Assembly (NCBI GenBank): GCA_016702545.1
Contig: JADJDT010000028.1
Coordinates: 1-44,836, forward strand
DNA: 44,836 nucleotides
Direction: 5' to 3'
Source: Pseudomonadota bacterium
GTDB lineage: Bacteria; Myxococcota_A; Polyangia; GCA-2747355
Position numbers and translations under genes: made by a program. Shown one piece after another: positions 19,120-29,170 of this stretch. The notes beneath the pieces are model-generated. The model was not told the origin of the DNA. It was given only the letters and a program-made list of their open reading frames with translations, and searched no databases. Position 1 is the stretch's first letter. Each line of letters starts with the position of its first letter.

Positions 19120-19148
19120 ACGATAACGATCGCCCTCCAGGGTGTCAA
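19120..19148 (-). promoter_or_regulatory. sigma70-like promoter of the pspA operon
   Basis: On the minus strand TTGACA (19148-19143) is followed after exactly 17 bases by TATCGT (19125-19120): a perfect -35 and 4 of 6 in the -10. It would start transcripts about 65 bases before the pspA GTG. No sigma54 -24/-12 box, usual for enterobacterial pspA, was seen. Confidence 0.6.
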
Positions 19149-19331
19149 ACGCGTCCGTTCCCCGCTTCCCCCCGCTCCCGGCCAACGCGGGCTCTTCCAC
19201 GCGGTCGACCGCTGGCCAGGCCCTTGCATCGTTCCAAAGCGGGCGGAGTCTGCAATGGCGTCGCGGCCTGCGGTGCGCTAGGGTCGCGAGGCCGGCGCAG
19301 CTAGAGTGGCCGCGCGGCGAGGAGGCGGGAG

Positions 19332-20030
19332 ATGGCGAGGGATCGAAGGCGTGTGAATGGGCTACGGAGTTGGATGCTGGTCGCCGCCTTCGGCGCGTCG
19401 CTCGTACCCGCCGGCGCGGCGGCAAGAGCTGCTGCTGCCCCGCAGCGCGCGCAGGGCCAATCGGGGGTCATGGGCAGCGCGCTTTTCGGCGCCTTCATGG
19501 GGTTCAATGGAGGCAGACAGGTGACGGCAACCGTGCGGGTGCCCAAGCCGGGCCGCCTGGCCCGGGCTAGTCGGCGCGTTTCTGGAGGCCGGACCGGCTA
19601 CCAGACCCAACATGTCACCACGACGCTGCGGCGAGCGCACGCCGCCAACCTCGCGGCCGCCGCGCCTGGCTGGAGCGGGGCTCACAGCACGGGGATCCGC
19701 GTCACAGCTGGGTTGGCAGCGGCTACGCTCGGCGTCGCCGGCGGGCTGATGGCCGTGAGCGGTTGGGTCCAACTCTCCTGGGCGGCGCTGTCGGTGGCAG
19801 CTCTCTTCGACCTCTACCGACAGGTTGCGGCCGTACGGGCAGCGGCGCCAGAGTTCTCACTCTGGGCGGCAGCGAAGGCCGTCCTTGGCACCGTAACACA
19901 CGCCTTCGCCCCAGCCCCTGCCGAGGTGGACAGGGCGCGCGCGGCAACGCTCCAGATAGCGGACCAGAACCAGATCGGTGTGTGGGGAGCGCTGGCCGAA
20001 AGATTCGGGCTTCAGCGCGCCGCTCCCTGA
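19332..20030 (+). CDS. exported protein with hydrophobic helices, unknown
   Basis: A 232-residue protein divergent from the pspA operon, starting ATG 19332 after GGAGGCGGGAG. A signal peptide (about 10-37, WMLVAAFGASLVPAGAAARA) precedes a Gly/Arg-rich part; two adjacent hydrophobic helices lie at about 123-160 (VTAGLAAATLGVAGGLMAVSG, WAALSVAALF). The C-terminal 60 residues are amphipathic. No family recognised. It resembles the protein at 8974 in layout only. Likely an envelope protein. Confidence 0.6.
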   Translation: MARDRRRVNGLRSWMLVAAFGASLVPAGAAARAAAAPQRAQGQSGVMGSALFGAFMGFNGGRQVTATVRVPKPGRLARASRRVSGGRTGYQTQHVTTTLRRAHAANLAAAAPGWSGAHSTGIRVTAGLAAATLGVAGGLMAVSGWVQLSWAALSVAALFDLYRQVAAVRAAAPEFSLWAAAKAVLGTVTHAFAPAPAEVDRARAATLQIADQNQIGVWGALAERFGLQRAAP

Positions 20031-20488
20031 AGGACCTGGCACCTCTCGCCGCGCCCCCTGTGTCTGGACCGCGTCAGACCCGCCCTCTCCTCTTCGCTTC
20101 GCATGACCTCACGTTCCACCGGCCGCGAGCCAGCGCCGGCGGCTACTCTAGCCATCCACCTCTCCGGATTTCGGCGAGCCAGGCGCCCGCGGGGCGGGCC
20201 GTCGGTGCACCGAGGGCGGTGTCGGCGACCGATACCGCGTCGCCGGCCACGAGAGGCCAACCGTAGCACGCTGGCCAGTGCGGCATGCGGACCCGTGCGG
20301 CACGCGGACCCGTGCGGCACGCGGACCCGTGCGGCACGTTGGCCGCCGGACGCGGCGTGCGGGAGGCGGCTCGCGGAACGCTGGCCCGCGGCGGGGAGAG
20401 GCGGCGGTGGCGGCGAGGAGCTTGCGGGGTTCGAGACGCTCGGTGGTCCTAAACGCCGGGGGGCGGAGGCCAGCGGCGGCGGTCTCTC
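20031..20488. other. convergent intergenic gap
   Basis: About 460 bases between two genes that converge. Apart from the 17-bp tandem repeat inside it, no gene, RNA or clear terminator was recognised; open frames here look random. Confidence 0.5.
20280..20338. repeat. 17-bp tandem repeat, 3.5 copies
   Basis: The unit gcggcacgcggacccgt occurs at 20280-20296 (one base different), 20297-20313 and 20314-20330, then a half copy gcggcacg. There are no spacers, so this is a simple tandem repeat and not CRISPR. It sits between two convergent genes. Confidence 0.92.
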
Positions 20489-22024
20489 TCAAGGAGTTTG
20501 CGACGTATGGCTGGTCGCGTAGGCCTGCGGGTCGAGACCCAGCCCGCCCAGCATCTGGGTGGTGTCTACCTGGAAGGCCGTCACGAACGCGGCGCCACGG
20601 TCCCCCGCTCCGAATCCGTGGGCGGCGGCGCGATCGAGCCAGAAGAGCGGCACCGCAGGGTCGCTCAGGGCCCGCAGATCCTGGGCGGCGCGCTGCTCGT
20701 AGGGCCCGAGCGCCTTGCCGACGCCCTCCACCACCGCACTAATGCCCTTGGTCTGGAGCGCGGCCACCGCCGCCTGGCGATAGGCCCGATGCTCATTGCC
20801 AACCGCGAAGCCCTGGGCCAGCTGGCTGATCACGGTGTCTAACGTGAACTCCGCTCCCTTGGTGACATTTGTCGCGCGCTCCGAAGCCTTGGCCCCGGTG
20901 GCAATGCCCTTGCCACCGTAGGCCTCGGCGTTGCCGCCGTAGGCCGAGAGGCCCTTCAAGTAGGTCGCGCGCAGGTCCACGAGCTTTCCGTTGGCGCGAA
21001 GCGCGACGACCTTGGCGACGATCGCCGCGCGCCCCGCGTCGTCGGTCTGGAGGCCGCTCGCCTTCAGCACCTGGCCGAGTTCAGCCTCAGGGGCGCTGAG
21101 CAGCAGCTCGAAGGTGACCAGCCCCGCGACGAGGCCTTGCCGGGTCTGCCCGAGCGTCGCGCCAAGCTCAGCCGAGTGCGTAGCCAGGAGCGTCTTCCTC
21201 TTGTCTGCCAGACTGGTCCGAAGGTCGCTCGAACCCTCTGCTCCTAGTACCAGCTCCGCCGCCCTGAGCAACTCGGCCCGCACACCCGCCTCCCAAGCCG
21301 GCGTTTCCTGCTCTCCCTGCCGCGTCCGGGCCGCCAGCTCGCTCAGGCGCTTGGCGAGCTGCTCCGGCATCGAGCGCGGCGCCGAGGCGCGGGCAGCCGT
21401 CGCCTCACCTTCCGGCCCCTCCTCGCCACAAACCAGCCGGGCATCGCGCTCGCCGAGGAAGGCCTGAAGCTCCACCATACAGGCCACCCGCCGCGCCATC
21501 CGCGTGGCGACCTCACGGTCGTTGGAGGTCGCCGCCGCGCTGCCTTCGAGTGAAGCCAACCAGGTCTCGGCCTTGTTGGCGAAGCCCCGCGCGTGACGCG
21601 CCAAGATCCGGCTGCGCTTGGGCTCGCTGCCAGCCCCCGCGTCCTGCCCTTCGGCCCCGCCCGTCAGCGTCGCGAGGTGATCGAGCAGCTCCAGGTGCCG
21701 ATTCACCGCCACTGCATACTCCGTCTGCGTGGCCCGCGTCGCCCCAGCGCCGCGCACGCGCAGCCCCCAGTAGGCGACCTTCATCCAGCTCCCGGCGAGC
21801 GAGAGCCGGGTCTTGAGCCTCCCCGTCGTGAGCGGTGCCCGCTCACCCTTCTCAGCCCGGTTCAGCTCCCCGGTCCCAGATGAGTTCGCCTCCGCCCGCG
21901 CCGGCGCCGGAGGCGCCGCGACGAGTAGCAGCGCGGCCAAGGCACCCAGCACCATCTGTCGCCCAATCGCGTGATGTGTGGCGTGATGTGTAGCGTGCCG
22001 TCCGGCGAATCGAGCGAATTGCAT
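20489..22024 (-). CDS. large exported helical protein, unknown
   Basis: A 511-residue protein. ATG 22024 is preferred (GAGGAG 8 bases upstream) over a longer frame that starts in the tandem repeat. It begins MQFARFAGRHATHHATHHAIG, a His-rich stretch from a small internal repeat, then a signal-like hydrophobic segment (VLGALAALLLVAAPPAPARA, about 24-43). The mature part is Ala/Leu/Glu/Arg-rich and mostly helical, with two Cys (about 194-210, CMVELQ..LVCGEE). No membrane helix follows and no catalytic motif or known domain is recognised. It is downstream and on the same strand as the membrane protein at 22170, 145 bases away, so the two probably form one unit. Confidence 0.7.
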   Translation of the reverse strand: MQFARFAGRHATHHATHHAIGRQMVLGALAALLLVAAPPAPARAEANSSGTGELNRAEKGERAPLTTGRLKTRLSLAGSWMKVAYWGLRVRGAGATRATQTEYAVAVNRHLELLDHLATLTGGAEGQDAGAGSEPKRSRILARHARGFANKAETWLASLEGSAAATSNDREVATRMARRVACMVELQAFLGERDARLVCGEEGPEGEATAARASAPRSMPEQLAKRLSELAARTRQGEQETPAWEAGVRAELLRAAELVLGAEGSSDLRTSLADKRKTLLATHSAELGATLGQTRQGLVAGLVTFELLLSAPEAELGQVLKASGLQTDDAGRAAIVAKVVALRANGKLVDLRATYLKGLSAYGGNAEAYGGKGIATGAKASERATNVTKGAEFTLDTVISQLAQGFAVGNEHRAYRQAAVAALQTKGISAVVEGVGKALGPYEQRAAQDLRALSDPAVPLFWLDRAAAHGFGAGDRGAAFVTAFQVDTTQMLGGLGLDPQAYATSHTSQTP

Positions 22025-22064
22025 CGCTTCCACTCCTCTGCTCACCGCGCCTACGAGGCGCCGC

Positions 22065-22100
22065 GGCTTGCTCCGACCGACTGGCTTGCTCCGACCGACT
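22065..22100. repeat. 18-bp tandem duplication
   Basis: ggcttgctccgaccgact is present twice back to back (22065-22082 and 22083-22100) in the 145-bp gap between the two minus-strand genes. It could affect spacing or expression; no protein needs it. Confidence 0.9.
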
Positions 22101-22169
22101 GATCGTGCCGGACGACTCCGGTCTCCCGGCTCCGCCCGGCGACCGCCCTCGAGCGGCCCCTCCCGCCTC

Positions 22170-23897
22170 TCAGCTCCCCGCACCCGCCGCACCCGCCGCG
22201 GCCGCGCGCCGCTTCCGTTCCCAGCTCTCCTGTAGCGAACGCACCCAATCGTCGTAGGCGCCCCGGGCGCGACTCGCCGCCTTGTTCAGCCGCCCACCCG
22301 AAATGCCGTCCGGGAAATCCCAAAGAATCTGCTTCGGGAAGGCCAGCCCCTCCCGCAGCATCTGCCTGACGTACTGCGCCTGCAGCTCGGCAGCGGAGGC
22401 CGGCTGCGGCGTGAAGTGCAACGACTCGAGCACCTTCGCGCTGGCCAGCGCCGCCTCGGTGCCGACGAAGAGGCGGGGGCGCTCGCGGGCCAGCTTGCCC
22501 GCCAGGCCGAGCCCGCACTGGTAGACGATCTCGGTGCCCATCAAGGTCCAGAACGCGGGCATCCAGCCAACACCCAAGGTCGCCATCTTGAGCATGAAGA
22601 ACCAGTCGTTGATCTGCTGCAGGCCCGAGGCCGTGCCGCGACTGATCACGCCCTTGGCCTCGAGCTGCCCCAAGCCACGGGGTGCCATACCCCCGAAGAC
22701 CGAGCCCACCATGTTGTTGACGAAGAGCGACCCGAGGAAGTCCAAGCCCCAGGGGCCGCTCACCGTCTCCGGATTGGCGAGGTGACCGAAGAGCCGCTGC
22801 ACGCTCATCGCGATCACGCCGTTCCAGAAGAAGAAGGCGCCCGTCGCCTTGGCGCCCCCCTCTTTCTCCATGCGGTTGATGCCACCGCGCATCATCGCGA
22901 TGAAGGGGCCCCAGATCGTCGCCTGGAAGGCCTCGAAGCCCGCGGCCGCCAGAAACAACATCGGGCTACCCGCATAGGCCGCCGCAAAGATGCCGATGGC
23001 GGGCGCGAGGCCCAGCAGGTACTTGTTCAGCACCCCGCCGATCAGCTCGACCTCGTTGGGCACCACGAAGGACTTGGCGATGCTCTTGACGGCCCAGGCC
23101 GTCCCCGTCACGGCCTCCTTGCCCCAGTAGCCGAGCGCACCCGCGAGCACCGCCGCCGTCACCTCGCCGACGCCCAACGTGGCGAAGGAAACCCCCACCA
23201 TCGCCGCCGCCGGCAGCCAGCGCGTCGCGAGCTCGTGGGCCAGGTCCCGCGGCTCGGCCTCGCCGCCGGCCGCGGCCGCCTTGCGCGCCCGGGGATCCCG
23301 GCGGAGCAGGCGGTCCAGCCAGCCCGGCTCACGTTCCCCGGCGTCATCGGGACCGGCCTCCGCGCCGCCCTCCGTCGCCTTCAGCTCCCGGTCGTGCATT
23401 TCGACCGCTGAGCTGTTCAACTTGCCCGGACGCGCTCCGGCGGCCACCAACACCGCGGCCGCCTCCCGAAGAGCCTCGGGCGACAGGCGTTCGTTGCGGT
23501 CGTCCTTGGGGTGAACAACCCCCACGCGAATTGTCGCGATCTGCTCGGGCGTGTAGCCCTCTTCGTGAAGGGCCCGCTGCAACTCGCCGACGGATACCGT
23601 GCGGTAGCGCTCCCCGTGGGGACCGGGCCGGAGCCGAGAGACGACGACGTGGGTGCGGTTGGGACGGAACCCAGGTCGCTCCTCGAAGTGAGCCCCTGCC
23701 TCGCGGCTCCCGCCCCACCAGCTCTTCGATTCGGATCCTCTCGCGTAAACCGAAGCGGGCAGCAACGCGCCGAGGGCCAGCGCTCCCGCAACCAAGGCCC
23801 CACGCCAGAAGCGCGCGCGGCCGGGCGCTCCCGCCTTCAAGGAGGAGGTGCCGAGGCGATTGAGCATTCGAAGCCGTTGCGCCGTCGATTCACGCAT
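22170..23897 (-). CDS. multi-pass membrane protein with periplasmic N-terminal domain, unknown
   Basis: About 575 residues. An N-terminal signal or anchor (about 30-52, FWRGALVAGALALGALLPASVYA) is followed by a soluble region (about 55-215, with HVVVSRLRPGPHGERYRTVS and LSPEALREAAAVLVAAGARPGKL), and then several hydrophobic helices between about 225 and 480 (LPAAAMVGVSFATLGVGEV, LAPAIGIFAAAYAGSPMLFL, ALGYWGKEAV, MATLGVGWMPAFWTLM). A charged Arg-rich tail ends the protein. ATG 23897 is taken; ATG 23867 and TTG 23948 are alternatives. No family recognised. Envelope location is clear, function is not. Confidence 0.72.
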   Translation of the reverse strand: MRESTAQRLRMLNRLGTSSLKAGAPGRARFWRGALVAGALALGALLPASVYARGSESKSWWGGSREAGAHFEERPGFRPNRTHVVVSRLRPGPHGERYRTVSVGELQRALHEEGYTPEQIATIRVGVVHPKDDRNERLSPEALREAAAVLVAAGARPGKLNSSAVEMHDRELKATEGGAEAGPDDAGEREPGWLDRLLRRDPRARKAAAAGGEAEPRDLAHELATRWLPAAAMVGVSFATLGVGEVTAAVLAGALGYWGKEAVTGTAWAVKSIAKSFVVPNEVELIGGVLNKYLLGLAPAIGIFAAAYAGSPMLFLAAAGFEAFQATIWGPFIAMMRGGINRMEKEGGAKATGAFFFWNGVIAMSVQRLFGHLANPETVSGPWGLDFLGSLFVNNMVGSVFGGMAPRGLGQLEAKGVISRGTASGLQQINDWFFMLKMATLGVGWMPAFWTLMGTEIVYQCGLGLAGKLARERPRLFVGTEAALASAKVLESLHFTPQPASAAELQAQYVRQMLREGLAFPKQILWDFPDGISGGRLNKAASRARGAYDDWVRSLQESWERKRRAAAAGAAGAGS

Positions 23898-24249
23898 GCG
23901 TACCGCCACTCGTTGGTCTGCGCACCGCTTCACCACCGTGCCGATCAAGGAGCCACCAAGGGGCGTCCCACATCGACGGGAGAGGGCGGAGCCTCACCTA
24001 CACCGCCCCAGAGTTCGCACATAAACCCCCGCCTCCGCTGCGCAAAGCTGAATCCACCCACCGCCCCAAAGGCCCGAAGAAGCACGCCCCGTGCCACACC
24101 ACCCCAGCCTCCCACGTCCCAAGATCCACGATCCCCACCCCGCCCCGCCGCCCCCGCCACCCTCCGATTCACGGACACCCGGCAACTCCCCTTGTCGCCA
24201 CCGGGCGGCAGCGGCCGCCGCAAGCGACCCTGAGAGCCCCCCGGGTCAC
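23898..24249. other. intergenic gap, Pro/Arg-coding-like but no gene recognised
   Basis: About 350 bases, C-rich on the plus strand. Open frames on both strands are proline- or glycine-rich artefacts of composition. No promoter, RNA or repeat was recognised. Confidence 0.5.
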
Positions 24250-26758
24250 TCACTTCTTCCGGGGGCGATCAGCCGGCACCGGTGGCGCCGGAAGCCACAC
24301 GAAGAGCGCGGCCGAGCCGCCTTGGAGCTTGTAGGTCTCACCGGGAGCGAAGGTAGGGATCCCGCCCTTCGCCTCGTCGTACCAAAGATCCGCCGTCAGT
24401 CGGGGAAGCTGGAGCCCTTGGTTGGGCGTCTCCACCATCAGGTCCTGCAGCGGCCACCGGGTCTGGCTGGCATCCGCGACGAAGCCCCATCGGCCACCAG
24501 GAGCGGCCGGTTGTGGCGGAGCCGGCAGAACGAAGCCCACTGAATCGGGTGGTTGGCTCCCCAGCCAAAGCTGCGGCGCGCCCTCCGTCACATCACCAGA
24601 CGCCCCGTCCCCCCGCAGCTCCTTCCCGTGGACGAGCCGCCCGAAGGCCCGCGCGCTCCTCCAGTCCGCTCCATCGCCCATCGCCCGACCCGAGGGATGA
24701 CACCAGGTGACGTCTCGCGCGGTGTGAAACTTCTCCGGCTGGAGAAGCCGTAAATGCCGGCTGCGCCACTCGTTCAGAAGACCGACCTGAGCCCGGTGGG
24801 CCTCTGCCTCTGGGGTAGGCCGTAGCTCCGGTCCGGTGGGGTCGGTGTAGCCATTGGAGGTCTGCAGCGGAAACGCCCCCAGGGCGTCGGTCTGGTTCAT
24901 GAGTGGAGGGCCGACAGAAACCATGGCCGTGATGAGGTGTGCCATCACGTTGAGACGGCGTGCTGCCGCCACCTTGGGACTATCCGTGCGGCCCGGTGGT
25001 CCCAGCGGGTTCGGAATCAGCGCTTCAGGCGGCGGCCCTCCACCGGCCTGGTCCGCCGCGTTCGCGGGCCCAGCGTAGACGGCCGTCGCACGGACCGGCC
25101 ATCCATCGTGCGTGCTGACTTGAGAGGCGCCGAGGGGCCGCCCAAAAACTGCCTCGGAGCCCGACATCACGTCCGCGAGGTCGCCTGCGGCGGAGCCGTC
25201 ACCCCGATAGAAGAGCCTCGTCCGGTTAGCATACCGACCGTTCCATTCCACACCCCCGGGAACCCTACGAGTGAACGCACCCGTGTGGTCATGGTCCCCG
25301 TCCGGACGACCGGGCACAGGTACGTCGTGCGGCTCGAAGATGAAGCCCATGCGCGAAAGCACCGGATCCCGCTCCAGCAGCTGGAAGAACTCGTGGTTCC
25401 GGTCGAAGTCGCCCTTTCCGTTCCTTGCCGCGATCAATGCCTGGTCCAGGCGGAACCCCAATAAGGGGGTACCATTGGGCAAGAAGCCTGAGTCCGTTGA
25501 AGACGTAGTAGCCGCCTAATCCACTCGACGTATCTACTGCGTTCAAGCACCCGGAAAAGTCGAGATACTTTTTGGGATTGCCCGGGTGTAGACGGTAGGC
25601 CTCGCGGTTGCCTAGGAGCTTCAGCGATAACGAAATGCCTGAGAAATCGCCCTCGGCGGTGTGGGCAGGCGCCACGTCCGCGTACACGCCCATACCCCAG
25701 ACTTCGAGATCTCGAAGCAGCCGCCGGAACTCGACGGGGCCATACTGCGGACCGCGCGAGTCGTCGATAAGCTGTGGATCGATCGCGATGCCGAAGTTGT
25801 TATATCCCCATATATTCGGTCGCTTGAGATGCCGTTCATTTGCGGAGATGAATGTCGGCATGAATTCCAGATCAGGAAAGCCCAGGGTCGCCAGGTAGGA
25901 AATCACGGCGGGAGTACCCATGGCCCTTAGCGTCCCGGGCCGAATTCCGGTCATAGCGAGTTGCCGACCAAGGGCGGAGGTCAGGGTCCTCGGGTTCAAT
26001 TCAAGAATGGCGGTCGGTACAGGGCGGCCCGTAGCGGTAAGGCGTCCCGCTCGGAGAACGCGCCTTTCGCCGGACGAGCCGCCCGAACCGTCGGTCTCAT
26101 GATCAACGACGACGCCCTTTGGAACCCAGGGCCCGCTGTCCACCTCGCTCATTTCCCTCTGAGATCGATCTCCCAGAGCGAAGGCGTAGGGCCTCGAGTC
26201 GGCTTTCGGCCCCGTGAGAGGCGGTACCTGAATGGTGTGCGAGGCGGCGGCGGCGAGCAGAGGAAACACGACCTTGTGCGCATTGTACGTGTCTCCCTTG
26301 TCGGGATCCCACGGTCCCGAGACACGATGGCCGTAAAGGTCGCCGGGGCGCACTCCCGGGAACACCCCCGAGAAGATCTTCTCTCCCGTGGGAAGATTGC
26401 CGACTTGCGGAATCTGACCTATCGCCGATTCGGTTGCGCCCGTCGCCTTGGGGAAAATAGAGAAGTACGCAGCTTCTGCACGAGTCCCGCACACCAGCGT
26501 AACGTTAACCGCTTGCATCCCGTCAGGGGTGCGCAGGACGGTCACCCCCGGCTTCGTCCAGTCTCCAGGACCCGCCCTGAGCAACTGGGCGCTCGTTGGC
26601 CACCACGACGGCCTCTTGCTTGTCGGATCGCTGGCGAGGGCACTGCCGGGTGCCTGCGCTAGGGCGAGCAATGCGCCCGTGGCGCACAACGCAACGAATG
26701 TGATGGGCGATGTGATTGGCGAGGTTCCTCGTATGCGGTCGGCCCACCGTAGCATCAT
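24250..26758 (-). CDS. secreted isoamylase/GlgX-like glycoside hydrolase (GH13), one frameshift
   Basis: About 835 residues if one extra C in the CCCC at 25455-25458 is removed, which joins the frame ending ...GLRLLAQWYPLI to GFRLDQAL with the spacing expected for GlgX. A signal peptide (ITFVALCATGALLALAQAPGSALA) precedes a CBM48-like region (GVFPGVRPGDLYGHRVSGPWDPDKG), then the barrel: NIWGYNNFGI, region I DVAPAHTAEG (the usual Asn is Ala), nucleophile in GFRLD, acid/base Glu in FIFEPHD, and stabiliser Asp in STHDGWP. All three catalytic acids are kept. The C-terminal beta domain ends at 24250. Start ATG 26758. GlgX is normally cytoplasmic; secreted isoamylases debranch glycogen or starch outside the cell. 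The N-terminal part is noticeably lower in GC than neighbouring genes. Confidence 0.75.
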
Positions 26759-27029
26759 CAAACCCCCGTCAGCTCCTGCGCCCCGCAATCACGCGTGCTG
26801 CCAGGTCCTGCTGCAAAGAACATGCTTGGGCAAGTCACGCGCCGCGGCCACGAGGCCAACGGGCACGACGCAGGTCGTGTTGGCTCTTGTGACGTGGCCG
26901 AGGCAGGCGCCGTAACAAAGGGACTGCTCCGGAGTGCGCGCAAGAAAAAGGCGACCGCGCGAGGAACTCTGCCATCCAACGCCCAGGCGGCGCGGCGGCG
27001 CACCGCTGCCTTCGACTTCAGGTGATTAC

Positions 27030-28275
27030 TCAGTGGGCATAGGGGCTCGCAGCAGCCGACGTCGCCGCGAGCGCCACGATGCCACCCCCAGGGGGGAGAA
27101 CGTAATCCCCCGAAGCGGGCGCATATTGACGATTAGTCCTGACTGCCCACGAAGCGCCCGTGCCCAAGGGGAGACGCGCCGGTTTCTCGCCACCATTCGC
27201 CGCAACCAAAAGCACCAGGGGATCGGCGTCCGGCGATTCACTCGTGGGTCCAGTCCTGGCACTCCTGGGTCCAGTCTTGCCGCCGTTGACGCGAAGCACG
27301 ATGCCCCTAAGGTTCTCGCCGTTTGGGGGTGAGAGCTTAAGCACCTGGACGTCCTGCCCGTTGTGGCTCTCAAGGAAACTTCTTAGCTCGTGAGCGGCAA
27401 CCTGAGCCTCGGGCGAGCCGGTGGGAGTGAGCCGTTCGTGGATGAATCGGTCCACATTGGCACGAGCACCGTCTTGAGATCGCGAACCAAGCTGATCGGT
27501 GTCCCCTCACGACTTCCCCATTCGTGGTCAGCGTGATCTGCTCGTGGGCACTTACGGCCACCGCACCATATGCGCCCCCCTGCACGTCAGTAGTGACCCC
27601 CGGTCGGACGCGCCACTGATGTTCCGTTTCTCGGTCAACAGTCGGAGGCGGCGCCCCCGCACGCGCTTGGCCAACATCCGCGTGGGGGACTTTCCCAAGC
27701 GGAATTCGGTCAACGGTCTCAGCCGTCAGAAGGCCACTCCCGGGACGTCGAGTCGCACCATCGACCACGCGTCGCAGCTCGAGGGTAGGGATCCCACCCG
27801 AAGGCCCCGGAACCCATGCCATTCCGAGCGCTTCCCCGGCGGGGACGGAGGACACGAACATTTTTTCGAGCGGTCCCAACACGCTTGGGTTCGCGGTGGC
27901 TGCTCGCAGTGGATTGACAACACTATCGACCGCACCGGCCACATGAATCATCCGCGCGACATGCCGGCCGAGAAACTTGCGCACGGGACGTGGCATGGCG
28001 CGCAGGGCGCCCGATTCGGCCCGCAGGAAGTCAGCAATGAGCTTCTGGGTTCGCCCCATGTTGCGCAGGTTCGTCAATGGCAATCGGGCTTCGCTTTCGA
28101 TGAGTCGGGCATGGCGGTCCATGGCCCGCGCCTCGATTCGGCCCGGTGCTCCGACGAGAAGGGCTATCAGCGCGAGCGGGGAAGAGGAATACGCCAGCCG
28201 GATCCTGTACGAGCCCAAGAGCGCCAACCACGACCTCATTCCCACACACCCCCCCCGGACGCGCTCATGCGACAT
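27030..28275 (-). CDS. exported protein with amylase-like C-terminal beta domain, one frameshift
   Basis: About 410 residues after bridging a frame change at the CCCC run 27503-27506 (..TTNGEVVRG joined to DTDQLGSRSQDGARANVDRF). ATG 28275 has a GGAG 7 bases upstream; a hydrophobic N-terminal segment (SSSPLALIALLVGAPG) suggests export. The middle is not recognised. The C-terminal region (VQVLKLSPPNGENLRGIVLRV, DADPLVLLVAANGGEKPARLPL, DYVLPPGGGIVALAA) resembles the all-beta domain that closes GH13 debranching enzymes, but no GH13 catalytic motif is present. It precedes the secreted isoamylase-like gene on the same strand, 271 bases away, so it may be a non-catalytic partner or a relic. Lower GC than the flanking regions. 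Confidence 0.5.
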
Positions 28276-28916
28276 GGGTTTGCTCCGACCTTGGCGTGAC
28301 TGTTGAGACCGTTGGCGACGACCGCACAACACTGAAGGGAAACGAGGGCTTTGCTGGGAGGACAGAGGGCTGGGCCCAGGGGGCCGATGCGTGGGCCGGC
28401 GGTGGAGCGTGGTGGATCCCGGCTTGGCGCTGCATGGCAACGCACCCTCCGGGCGCGGTGGGCGCGCCGGAGCGGGATCTTCTCAAGAACAAGGCCAAGC
28501 TCGTCACACTCGGGGCCTCGGAAAAGCTGTTATTGAATCAAACGGTTGCGATCGACCTACATGTCATGCTACGGGCGCGTAGGAACGTACACCGCGCAGC
28601 GAATACGAGAAGCCACTCTCCAGGAATCGGAGGGTCGTCCCAGCAGTCGTGGCGTCCCAGTGGACCCGTCGGCGCTGCGAGGACAACATTGCAGTGACAT
28701 TGCAGTGACTTTCTCCCGCGGCGGCTCCGGAGGCATTTCCGGAGCAACGGGGCCAATCGTAACTGAATCGCCGTGGAAACCACAAAAATGTCGTCGCCGC
28801 GGCTCGTCCCCACCCACAGCGGGGCGTTTTGCCAGGTGGTCGAGCCACCGCTCTCGGCGCGGCTGAGGGGCACTGGCGACTTGGTGCGACATCGGATCCC
28901 ATCTGCGACTGCTGTG

Positions 28917-28945
28917 CTACATATGCTGCAATGTATCATATGTAG
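28917..28945. promoter_or_regulatory. perfect 9-bp inverted repeat, operator candidate
   Basis: CTACATATG (28917-28925) and CATATGTAG (28937-28945) are perfect inverted repeats around an 11-base spacer in an AT-rich island. The shape suits a dimeric regulator site; without a T run it is a poor terminator. The regulated gene is unclear, as both flanking genes are hundreds of bases away. Confidence 0.45.
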
Positions 28946-29148
28946 CTGAAATCAATGAACAAATCGGACTTCTTGGGTACCATGGGCGCTTGCGGGGTGT
29001 CAACTGTTTGTGACGGTTTGGTGGCAAATAGCGTTCGCGGAGCGACCTGGCGGTAGCTCGCGCGTGGGGCGCAAGGCCACACGGAGAGCAGAAGGGTACT
29101 CGGAGGTCGGAGGTCGGCGCGCGGAAATCGACGGGGCGTTATGCCCGG

Positions 29149-29170
29149 CCCGGGACGAATCGGTCCCGGG
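29149..29170 (-). terminator. GC hairpin downstream of the dienelactone hydrolase gene
   Basis: CCCGGGAC (29149-29156) pairs with GTCCCGGG (29163-29170) across a 6-base loop, 60 bases past the minus-strand stop. No U tract follows, so this is at most a weak or Rho-assisted terminator. Confidence 0.35.

Noticed and set aside
20280..20338. CRISPR-like direct repeats
   Set aside because: The copies abut without spacers and are only 17 bp, so this is a simple tandem repeat; no cas genes are near.
25440..25470. Programmed ribosomal frameshift in the isoamylase-like gene
   Set aside because: No slippery heptamer with a following structure is evident and the break is a homopolymer slip like others in the window; a read error is more likely.
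28538..28939. Possible small genes on either strand in the 28.3-29.2 kb gap
   Set aside because: Several overlapping frames of similar length, none with a ribosome site or plausible composition.
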